A stretch of 64,000 bases of DNA. Source: Tridacna crocea (lineage: Eukaryota; Mollusca; Bivalvia; Cardiida; Cardiidae). Made by a program: the position numbers and the translations under genes. Of this stretch, positions 13,301 through 25,483 are shown piece by piece; positions within the stretch are counted from its first letter, which is position 1; every line of letters starts with the position of its first letter. The stretch lies in NCBI GenBank assembly GCA_943736015.1, contig OX031063.1:41804672-41868671 (forward strand), given 5' to 3'. The notes below the pieces were generated by a model. That model saw only the letters and a list, made by a program, of their open reading frames with translations. It was not told the origin of the DNA and made no database searches.

Positions 13301-16300
13301 TGGCACTGGAAAGGAAAAAATCGAGACTGTTTTCATTTTCCAAAGAGCAATGGGTTAACTATCTGTTGTTGATTGTCAATGACTTAGGTCTGATTGGCCG
13401 TCTTCAATGTCGCATACTGCAAATTTGCTCAACGGGTTGGATTGTGCATTATACTACTGAGCAAATAATCCCTATCCCTCCCAAAGGTCAAAATATTTGA
13501 ATACATGTATGGACATGTAGACAAATAAATAAAAAAATAAGTACTTATCGGCATCAGAACTATTCAGCATTCTATACTACGGCAAAATATCAATGAAATC
13601 ATTTTCCAAGTACACATATAATGCTGTTTTGGTTTATATTAATGCTTTAAATAAGCTAAAATTTAAGAACGTCATACAAATGAGTAAAAACAAATTAATT
13701 AACAAGAAATACCACAGTTATACTATAAGGTTTCATATCTGGTATCACGAAGAAAGTGTGAAATTGTTGAATTTCAGTTATGAGTAACAATAAAAAGTAT
13801 CACCAATTTTCTTAATAAACCCCTCCTCGATTCAAAATTTTCCCCACCCATTTTCAATAAGCACACAACATACAACCTTTAACCAACTGCTTTAATATTA
13901 CCTGATATTACAGATACCATGTGTTAGTTCCAGTATACAAAGTTTAAAGAAAACCAGTTTGTGGCCATGAAAGCAGCATTATGTAAATTGATCCTTTGTT
14001 TCAGAGGGAAATGTGATAAATCGCTCCAAATCTCTAGTAACTCTTCACCATAAAACTTAAAATTTATCGGACTTAAGGAAATGGCTTTTTCCAAAAGACG
14101 CTGGTGTTCAGAATTTCCTCATTTTCCAATACCATTTCATCTTCCAATACCATTTCTAAGATGCATTCCACCATTTAATCTACATTTAATGAACTAGTCT
14201 AAAATTTTATTGTTGGTAGAATAAAAAGATGTAAGTACATAACATTATGGCGCGCAACGATGGAAAAAAATCACCTACACTCATACGATATTGTTAGTTC
14301 ATCCGATACATCCAAGGCAGGCGGAGTTTGTGGCATGTACACGTATGTTATGGGAATATCAACCAGCAGGCGTCTTCTGATAGCAATGGTCGCTTCGTTG
14401 TTATCGTCGAGAATCGTAGAATTATTCGAGTCAGCTGTGCCATTCTTACAGAACTTACTTGGTAGATAGTCGATTGAAGTTGTATGCTGAGACATAAAAA
14501 TTAAGTTATCTAAAAAAGTTAACCGTACATGAGTAAATTTTAATAATGTGAGCAGAAGGTTCAGTCAGAATCATATAATTCATTTCTCAACTTTTTCAGC
14601 CACATTGTGTGGAAAAAGGATTTAACTTTTTACCACTCGAGAACATTTTAGACTGGTACAAATTGAAAGCATTTGCAGACGACAAAATAAAAGTAACTAA
14701 AAAATAGAAATTTGTTCTGGGAAGGGTAGAAAACATTGTGGGAAAAGGAGAAAATGCTGGTTACCAGCATTTTCTCCTTTTCCCACACAGTGTTTTCAAA
14801 AGGCTTCTTTCTCAGGGGTGTCAAAAGTAGGGATTGTGTGGTAATGGGTTAACGCAGCTGCTAAAAAGTATCGACTAATGTTAGCCTACACAGTGTTAAC
14901 ATTTGTCTCATCTGAATCGCTCTTTGGTGTAACCTTGCTGATGGCAATAGTGATAATGGGTTAATCTTTAACCCCAAGGGTAACAACCTACGTCACAGGA
15001 AGTGATATCGGACCTGCGCATTTTCGTAACTTATGTCCGCCACATTGAAAAGTAAGTACGATATGAAGATAGAATGAGGCTAGCTTGGGTGGATAAAAAT
15101 GGACTACAGAGACTGTCATGTATTTATCAAAGACATTAGATGAATACATTTAATATTCTGATGTTTTAGACAGGAAGCAGATGTCTATATGCACAAACAC
15201 TTTGACCAAATATCAAAATGTGATTGGGTTTTAATAGTTGTTCGAAGTCTATTCCATTAGTATAAGTAGTTAACAAAAGTTTTGACAAAAAACAAAGTCC
15301 CTAGGCATTGTACGCTTTGGAGGTCTACAGACTTTTTCAGATCATTTAAAGGAACGATGACAAAAAAATAAGAACAGTCTTACCAAACACGCACACTGAT
15401 AGTCCAGTCAAACTAGCAGATGGGTTGGAACTAATTGCAAAAGTTTTTATTTTTATATTCAACGAAAGAAAACGAACATAATAATCACAAGAAAAAAGTT
15501 GCACTGAAAATTCATTGCCCTTAAAGAGTTATTTGTAATTTAAAATTGCAAATTTCGGTAAAAATATACGTGCTCGACGATGGCCCGAATAGCCGCCGTA
15601 TTCAATACTATGCAACTTACGTCACAGTTATCACGCGCCATTCTGTGAGTTAAATGTAAACACAGAGGAGGATAACCAGCAAAACGTACTTTGACTAAGA
15701 AATTTAATCTACCGATGTATGAACGAAACTTCTACCATGACTTTAAAGGTATTTATCTCTCACTCACTGGTATCTTTTATAACAGATTGATGTTTAAATT
15801 CGAAAATCGACGTCATTTTTTAGGTCCACTATTTCAAAATCGTCGATGATCTACTGACTTGTGTCGGATTATGTAATACCCACTTCATTGTTTACAAAAT
15901 TGTACATCAGCTTCATAGATCACCAAAATGTCATTTATAAGATAACAGAATGATTTTCCGAGCCATCTTTTGTGTCAGTGCCAAGTGTGAAAGAAACCTA
16001 AAGATGTTGATGAAATTTGATGACGTCACTACAAGCGATGGTTGCAAATAAAGTACGGTAGTGCTTTAGTGCCTGAATTTCACCGCATCGTTATCGATTT
16101 CCTGAAATTATTTCTTTTAGTGTGTAATTACTATTACTGTTTACAATTAACATTTTAGGTTTTCTATTTAAATGTATTGTATTCAAACGTTCTGTTCAGT
16201 TTATTTGTTCTTAAATTGTCTCATTCAAATAGATAAATAATATTTAAGCTGAAAATAGATTGAATGAACTAATTAATTTCAAACCCAAGTAGTTGAGCAT

Positions 16301-19300
16301 TCATAACAACAAGATGAATGGTAGTCTAATTCATATCGATTTTACAACAAAAGTTGAAGCTTATTAAAACTTTTATTCAGTGTTTGATGATTTAGCAGGC
16401 TTTACTGGTTTTCACCAATGTTTCATCGATGGATATGACAGCAAACCTTACTTAATCATGTATTCCATTGGTTTCAAAATGCTAAACTCCCTATCAAAAA
16501 GATACTTGCACGTGACCAATGACGCTAGCAGGATTTAATTCAAGGTCGCTTTGATTAAAAATCCAACCCTTCAGCAATGAAACAGGTGATCTTGCATAAG
16601 TTCTGAAAGCTTTTTAGTCCTACTATACTTGTAGTACGAAAGCATGCTTGTTTTCTTAACAGAATTATAATGTTTATCTTTACGCATTCCCTGTGACCAT
16701 GAAACACAAAAGAAGATGCTACATGTACACTACTTATGATAATCAACAGATTTAGATTATAAGGAGATTTTTATCACAAATGTAGCGTTTTCCTCTTTTA
16801 GAAAAATGGCTGATGTCTTCAAAATAGGAATTTACTGGCAAATACGACCAATGACGCTAGTAGAATTTCATTCAAGGTCCCCTTGATTAAAAATCCAACC
16901 CTTCAGCAATGAAACACAGATGGTCTTACATTAGTGCTGAGACCTGTATAGACTTACTATACTTGTAGAACAAAAACATGCTTGTTTTTTTAACACAATT
17001 ATAATATTAATCTTTGAGCATTCCTTGTGAACCTCAAACAAAAAATAAGATATTACAGTTACACAACTTACGATAATCAACAGATTTAGATTAAAAGGTG
17101 ATTTTTACGACAAATGCAGTGTTTTCCCTTTGAGAAAATGACTGATGTGTCCAAAAGAACTTACTGGTGAATCAATTACAGGGAGAACCAATGAATGAAT
17201 ACTATAAGATTTTTCAGCCTAAACATTGGAGCAAAAGATACGCTAAAATATGACAATAAAGCAAAATATCGACTTATTTCATCAAAATAAATTCAGTAAA
17301 ATTCTGCCAATGAAAAAGCAGATACCTTGAGAAAACGAACAATAGACCTTACCCTTTTAAATACCTTGCTAAAGCCTTTTAAATAGAATATGATACAAAA
17401 AGAAAAGTTCTCCAAAAATCAAAAAGTCCTTGAATTTATCAGAACTTGCCAGCTTTGTTTCATTAACAAAATTGTGAAATTAGTCCTTGCTATGGGATGT
17501 TCTCTATTTCCTCAAGAAGAGCACTGATTTATAAGGTCTACGGCCCCTAACTCTCATATTAAAAGACAGAAGCTTCCGAAATGGGCCGAAAAGCCTTTAC
17601 GAAAACAATCAACGTTACATGATGCATACCGATGAGTTAGCGAGTCTCCAGCCCTTAACTCTCATAATAAGATGCGGATGCTGCCTAGAATGGCCGAATA
17701 GCCTTTATGAAAACTTCTATGTTTACTATGGGTTAGGGGCGTAACCCTTAAGTGGATTATTGCTGCACAAGGCTTTGCTTGGGGTCCATGCAAAGCAGTG
17801 TTATTCATGGAATGGAGGAGAAAAGATTACCATGGCCAAACAGACACATCCATTTATACAGGATTCAAATGAACTATTTTTTGTTCTCAATTGAGTACAG
17901 GATTCCATCATCTAAACCAGAGGCCAGAGCGTCGTAGCACTAGAGTTTGGTGTTGGAAGAATGAACATGTTAGTGATGCTTGTATTATCGAGCATGACCA
18001 TAAGGATGGTTGATCAGTTCATTTATGGGCAGGCGTAAGCCAATTAATCAAAAACACAATGCCCTCATCAAAGAAGTTTGGCGATGTGTGTTTTTTTTAG
18101 GTCAAACTTTAGACAAGCATACAATATATATGGTGGTATTGCTGCGTGTACAGCTGTTTTCACATGAAACTTTTTTTTTTACCATAACTACATTAAATTG
18201 TTTTATACGGTGCATTATCCACTGATATGGCACTTAATTATAGTTAGCATGTCGGGGATGACTCGAAAATAATCTGTGTAGAACAGCGCTAAACCCCAAC
18301 AATCCCTCTATAACTTTGCATAGCATATCTGGAGGAACTGAACTGCATTCTAGATCACTGAACAACCTCACAGTGTTGTAAGTGAGGCGAAGCAGGCAAG
18401 GTTTTATAAATGCAAAATGTGTTCATATATGCGATGTTAATCATGTGATTATGATTAGTTTCTTTGTATTTGTAAAGCCATTCCCTGGTTATATAGTGGA
18501 CTAAACTTGAAGGAATCTCCAGATGAAAAAAAGAACAGACTTTGTAAGAATGATAACTGAAATGGTGGTGGGGGGGGGGGAAGGGGGGAATGGGAACTAT
18601 CCGTTACTGGCAATTTCCCTCTTTTCCTCAATGTATACAACTGTTGAATGCTGTAGAAACTCCAAAGTCCAATGGAGGCGGGAGAGAAAGATTAAATTTC
18701 AATAGTGACAAGTACTAATTTAACCCTTTACCCAGGACGAGAAAATTAGATTTGTGCAACTGCTAAGCACTTGTACTTCACAAATTAAATGTGTCTCAAA
18801 TGTCAGAGTTTGTGAGTGAAAGGACAGAATCCAATGTCTAGGAGAGGAAATGCTGGTTATCAGGGTTTTCAGAGCTTGATTTCGATTTAAATATTGACAG
18901 TGTTGTACTTGAAATCATGGAAGCTGCTAAAAGTTTTGCTTCCAAACTTTGTTCCAGACTAAAGACGCCGAAATTGTTTACACTGCTAAATCTAAAGTTC
19001 TTCCAGATGAAAAAATACATGTGACACGTTTATAGGCCTACAGGTTTTCACGTTTTCTGCGCATATCATATTCTTCGAAGATTCGACCTGTCTCATATGG
19101 CGCATCACTCTACCCCGATAAAGGGGAGATTGCAGTAATACGCACTGTGAAGTAGCAATGGAGAAAATGGCTTCTATCAATACGTTTGAGGAAAAATCAG
19201 GCCTGTTTTAGCTCCAGATTTATCTAAACTGCTGAGCATACCTGAATGAATGGCACCAGGTAGCGTTTTACTAAGTAAAGATTTATTTCATTTTGAAATT

Positions 19301-22300
19301 CAAAGTAACAGTTGTCACGTAGAAAAGTAGTCCGTTTTTGTACCCAGGATGCCCAAATTAGATAGATGAGTATTTGTAGAATGCCATCTAGCAGGAGATA
19401 ATGCAGGTTTTTATTGAAGAAAATACTTTGGATATAAGAGAACTTGCTCATCTTGATCCACTTTCGTCTAAAATTTCTCAAAACTTTTCAAAATGCATGT
19501 ATGTCAGACAAGTAAAACATGGGATTGTTAATAAAGGATTAAAAAGTGAAATTAAAAAGGGAAATGTTGCAATATTGGCAACTGTAGTGCTGTAAAAATT
19601 CTAAATTTGATTGTTCCTTTGCAATAATTTATATCAAAAGGCAAAATTTTAATGTTTTTGGGCTATGACAAAGACTCAGATACATGTACTAATTACTATA
19701 GATCTATATATAGTTACCGCTCCCTCTACTGTGGATCTGCATTTTGCATTATATACGCACATGATAATGATGTTTTGCCATATACAAGTTTTATTTCAAA
19801 TATATATATGTATCAGATGTATTTAATGTGTTGCAATTCATTAATTTACAAAAAAATGAAAAAATGCATCATAGGCTAAGTCGGTGGGGTAAATTAATAC
19901 GGTTTTGCAACAATCAACTTCTATTTATTTTCTTGTTTTAATCTGAAAACAAACGATATTGACATTACAATCTGTCCTGCAATACAAATTAGGTAACGAG
20001 ACATCATTTTCCATTGAGTAATTTGCATGAAATGGCATTTTGTTGAAAAACTAGACGATGATGGGAAATTTATGGTGGACCTATTCGAAGACATTTTTTG
20101 GTAACTTCCCCTCATAGTTCAGCCTGCAACTTTTTTCTTGAGATTACCGAGGTATCACATGAAACAAAAATGACAAAATCATTTCTTTTGCAATTAGTTC
20201 CAAGTTTGGTGCTTTTTTCGGCTAGGTTGACTGGCCTATGACGTTATAACAAGGGTCCGATATCACTACCTGTGACGTCACACTGACGTACGTTGTGAGG
20301 GGTGAACCCCATTACCACACAATCCCCACTTTTGACGCCCCTCAGAAAGAAGCCTTTAGAAAACATTGTGGGAAAAGGAGAAAATGCTGGTAACCATTAT
20401 TTTCTCCTTTTCCCACAATGTTTTCTACCCTTCACAAAACAAATTTCGAATTTTCAGTCACTTTTATTTTGTCGTCTGCAAATGCTTTCAATTTGGACCA
20501 GTCTAAAATATTGTCGTTTGGTAATGGGTTAAGCTGCTAAGCGCGACTCGCTTATACCTTTGGCGGACAATGTAGATCCAAGATCAGACTGCACAGAATG
20601 TGCAGTCTGATCTTGAATCTACATTGTCCGTTAAAGAGAGAATTTCCCTTGGAAATAAGCTTGAAGTACCATAATTCTGGTTTCTACTACCAACTTGAAA
20701 GTTTGATTGAGTTTCCCAAACGGCAAATTTTGGACCAGACCAAATTGAAAACATTTTGCAAATGACAAATTAACAGTTGCTAAAAAGATGATATTTCTAT
20801 ATGACAGGGTAGAAAACATTGTGGCAAAAGGAGAAAATGCTGGTTACCAGCATTTTCTCCTTTTCCCACAATGTTTTCAAAAGGCTTTTATTCCTGACCC
20901 GTAAGAACCAGGGATTGTTTGGGAAATGGTTAATTTTATTTCGCACTAGGATTAAAAAGCTGTAACCTGACGAAAATTTGATTGACCGAGCAATAGTGCT
21001 TTACCTGAACATAGCTGTGATTTGGTTTACAGTCAAAAGGGAACTGAGCAAAGCTTAATTTAAGCAACCAGTTTGAGCTGTCCTCCTCACAAGGCGGCAC
21101 CTGTATTCCACGAGAAAACTCTCCGTTACCTATCGCTATCGTTATGGTCCCATTTAATGACTTGGAGCATTCGTCACCTGGCTTTTTCGCTTCAGGTCCC
21201 GTGTTGGCTGTAAAAAAAGGTCATGTGTCTTCCGGTGTAATGCAGAGAAATGACCCTCCCCTACAAATTGACCCATTGGTTATTTCTTTACGTAGATGAA
21301 TGACCCGGGTCATTATTCTACGTGGAGAAATATTACTTTTCTGGGGGTCCTAGATCAAAAAGAGACTGAACAGAACTTGGAGTCTAGTCTTGGGTCAATA
21401 CCATCAGCGTGTTTCCTGAATTCTGAATTCGGGCAAAAAGTAATGAAAGATAGGGCGAGCTGGCAACTTTTATCCTAGTTTTAAAATGCATTTTCCAACC
21501 CTTACACGTGGACCAACCGTACACTTACAGATACTCATCTTCACAACAATTTTAACCCATAGGCTGCTAAGCGCAACTCGCTGACCTTTTGCGGACAGTG
21601 TAGATCAAGATCAGACTGCAAGGACATTTTTTCCCAGAAAAAATAGCTTTCAACTAGAAAAATTTGGAGTTTTGCTATAGGCTTATAATTTGCTTTAAAA
21701 TGGTATGATTTAAATCTAAATGTATTTTATCACCAGCATAGTTTACTTTTGGCCACTTCTAGGCCTTTAAATCTCGGAAATTGGTGAATTGGAACATTAC
21801 GAATGTTACCTTGACTGTGCACCTGGACAAACGAGAGTGGTATCAGGACAGACAAGTATACAAGCAGTGCTTTGTTTCTGGATGTTCCTGTAATATTCAA
21901 AACATAGTTTTATTGGAAATAAATGTCAAAATTCTCTGTGAAAGGATGGCTTAATTCATTACCAATTGACAATATTTTAAGCTTGTCCAAATCGAAAGCA
22001 TTCGAAGACGTCAAAATAAAAGTGGCTCAAAATTTTACATTTGTTTTGTGAAGGGTTGAAAACATTGAAGAAAAAGGAGAAAAATCATCGGCTGCTTACG
22101 AGCATGTTCTCCTTTTTCCCACAATGTTTTTTACCATTCACAAAACAAATGTCAAATTAAGAGGTTGCCTGAGCCCAGGCCCCGTATTCACCAACCATCC
22201 TTAAGAACGTTCTTTGTCTTATTCTCCAGAATTTTCTACATTTTGTAAGTAACAGAACTTCTGATTGGCTAAACCATTCGGTTTAGCCAATCAGAAGTTG

Positions 22301-25300
22301 TGTTACTTACAAATTTAGAAAACCTTGGAGAAGAATATTCTCAAGTATGGTTGGTGAATATGGGCCCTAGCGAATGACCAATAGCGAAAAGTGTCGGCCA
22401 GGACATACAGAAAATTGAACAAAGGCGAAATGTTTCGGCCCAGGTCAGCCTGCGCCGACTGCGCAGGCTGAGCTCGGTCAATCCTTTCGCAGATGCATTA
22501 AGCCCCGTTTTTCACAGACTATGACTCAGGTGAAAGAGGGATGGGGCGAAAATGTGACATTCATTCTGTACGCTGCACCGGAGCTGCCCCGACATAAGTG
22601 ATGAGAGAGCCCGTTACTAGGCAAGGTGTATCAATGGCTCGTTAACCCCGGGACCCCAACGCGACTGACAGGTCAAATATGCTTATCATTGTGGTAACCT
22701 AGTTATTTAAATACCTACAAACAATAAAACCTACATTACAAATACGTTTTGATCTCATGGCTTTGTGATTCAAGTAATTTTATTGTATAATGCTCAAGGT
22801 GGCTCTTTTGGTTTCCTGAGGGTGTAGGTCAGGATCAAACTGAACTGAACGGGTAGTCTGATCATGGACATACATTATTCGATATCTTGTGTAACCTGAG
22901 TAATTCAGTCTTCAAATTTGCACTTTATTGACCAAGTCATACGGTCCAGACGACAAAATTTCAGCCTTGACCAAATTGAAAGCATTTGCAGACGACAATT
23001 TCAATACGGCACAAACAGTGCAACCACTTTTTGATGGAGTAGAAAACATTTTGGGAAAAGGAGAAAATGCTGGTAACATCAAAACGTTTCTTTACAAAGG
23101 TCTGTAAAAGTCGTCATTGTGTGGTAAAGGGTTAAAGAATGGCCCTTTGAATACTTTGTAGGTCAGGTTTGCAAAAGCCTTTGGTAAAGGAATAACCAAT
23201 TACCACACAATCCCAACTTTTGACGACCCTAAGAAAGAAGCCTTTAGAAAACATTGTGGGAAAAGAAGAGACTGCTGGTAACCAACATTTTCTCCTTTTC
23301 CCACAATCTTCACAAAACAAGTTTTAAATTTTCAGTCACTTTCATTTTGTCCTCTGCAAATGCTTTCGATTTGGACAAGCCTAAAATATTGTCGTTTGGT
23401 AATGAGTTAGACACCACACATTCAATCAATGAATCAATCAACACGGCCGTCTTTGCGCTTTGTGAAACTTTAACAAATTTGCAGTTCAAAACATTCACTG
23501 TTAAAAAAATAACATTGTGGCAAACGAGAAAATTATTCATTATTAAACAGTGTCAGTGTAGTGATCTTTAGCGAACGAACGACCTCGTGCGTCTCCCTCC
23601 TAGTTATAACAGAACAGACCATGTTCTTGTCATCCTTCTACCAGACGACAAAATCTTACGTCTTTACCAATACGAAGCATTTGCAGACGACAAATTAATT
23701 ATGGTTCAAATAATTATGTATGTCCTTGATAGAATAGAAAACATTGTGGGAAAAGTTGAAAATGCTGGGTACCAACATTTTCTCCTTTCCCCACAATGTT
23801 TGCATAAGCCTTCTTCGTTCAAGTCGTTAAAACTAAGGATTGTGTAGTAACGACTTAAATTTCTACATTGAAAACATCTGCATAGGATAAAGTAATAGAA
23901 TTTTCTTCAAAAGGGTTGAATAGATTGCAATATAATAAGAAATTGCAGGTAACCGGCATTTTGTACTTATCCCACTATGTTTTTATCAAAAGCCCGCTTG
24001 ACCAAATCGTAAAAAAGGTGATTTGTTGGGTAGATGGTAAATTCACAATGCTGTTCTCTTTTTTTTCCAACTACAGGCACATGACACAGTATTTTAACAA
24101 ACTTCCCACCGTAAAACCTTATAAAACGGCTAATTAATATATTATAAAGACACTGGAAACACTTTCTTTGCAAGAATGTCACTAGGTAAGACACTTCAGA
24201 GTCCAGTACTCGTGAAACCCCAGTACATACATTCATGAATATGTGAGCTATCGTCCTGATATGTCAGGATAACTCATAAATTATACCTACAGTATATGTG
24301 TTGAAAATTACAAAAAGATATAACACCGATAATGGAAATTAAATCTTCGAAAGTTTAAAGTATAAAACAAGATGGAAATTAAATCAGATGAAACTAAGTG
24401 ACTTACCCATCGATAGCTGTATGCGCAAGTTATCTTTGTGACTCTGCGTGTGTTTTCTGTTTTCTTTCTATTCTCTAAATGTCCAAAAATCGCTGTATCA
24501 TTTTCTCCATAAATAGGCACAGTTGTTCAAAGGTTTCGCTGCAACCTTCCCAATATTATAAAGCTGAGCTTTAAAGGCTTGCCACAGGTTCTTTACCCGT
24601 TACCACACGGCAAAATTTTAGACATTCTCATACTAGTGAAAGCATTTGCAGACGAAAATTTCGAAGCGGCTCAAATGGTGCAATTTTGCTTTGATAGGTC
24701 AGAAAATTTTGTAGGTAATGGAGAAAATGCTGGTTACCAGCATTTTCTCCTTTTCTCACAATGTTTTCAATAGACTTCTTCCTCAGGGGCGATAAAAGTC
24801 GTTATTGCGTGGTAAAGGATTAAGTCAACATTAACCATTATATCTTATTAATGAGCCCTGGTCTGGAAAAGGGGGGCTTACTGCATCTCTGTGATTCAAT
24901 TTACCAAGCAAGCCATGACATTAATATGGATCCAAAATAGCCATTTTTTCAACAACCAACTTAATCATGAGATAGACTGGTCCTTGAGCATACAGAAAAT
25001 TTACCAATAGCGAAAAGTTTCGGCCCAGGTCAGCCTGCGCGAAGTGCGCAGGCTGACCTGGGTCGATACTTTTCGTCGATGCATTAAACCCCCTTTTCAC
25101 AGATCATGGCTCGTATATAAAGTTTGGTGTTAAGTCACAAACCAGTCGTTTTCACACTTTGCTATACAATCCCGTGTTTTGATATAGCCTGAGAAAGAAT
25201 ACTTTTGAAATCATCGTGGGAAGAGGAGGAACTGTTGGTAAACAGGATTTTTTCCCCTCTTCCTAACATGTTTTTTGTTCTTATAGAAACAAATAGTGTT

Positions 25301-25452
25301 ATTTCACTCTCAGGTAAATTGTCATCTGCAAATGCTTTCAATATGGCAAGTCTAAAAATCTATCGCCTGAAAAAGGTTTTTTATCATAAAACTATAGATT
25401 ATAATAATAATAATAAGAAGAAGAAGAAGAAGAAGAAGAAGAGGAACAATAA

Positions 25453-25483
<31 letters not shown>

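Larger units (their letters stand above)
14971..20310. mobile_element. 5.3-kb block with inverted-repeat ends inside a receptor intron
   Basis: The left end (about 14986-15013) and the complement of the right end (about 20256-20294) share CAAC(C/G)TACGTCA and CACAGG(A/T)AGTGATATCGGACC. A second matching pair further in (GGAACTAATTGCAAAAG at about 15430 and its complement at about 20195, then AAAAAAGTTGCA) shows that the inverted repeats continue, with about 350 extra bases on the left. The inside holds a Tc1-type relic, tandem duplications and AT-rich DNA. No intact transposase is seen. Confidence 0.55.

Noticed and set aside
19921..20115. 64-codon minus-strand frame with a basic start and hydrophobic middle
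   Set aside because: It overlaps the right inverted repeat of the 5.3-kb block; no domain or splice context was found.
24412..24520. Candidate minus-strand exon with a strong donor (GATGG|gtaagt)
   Set aside because: In the frame needed to join the 21207 exon, a stop lies close upstream and the acceptor is poor; the residues look unlike an ectodomain.
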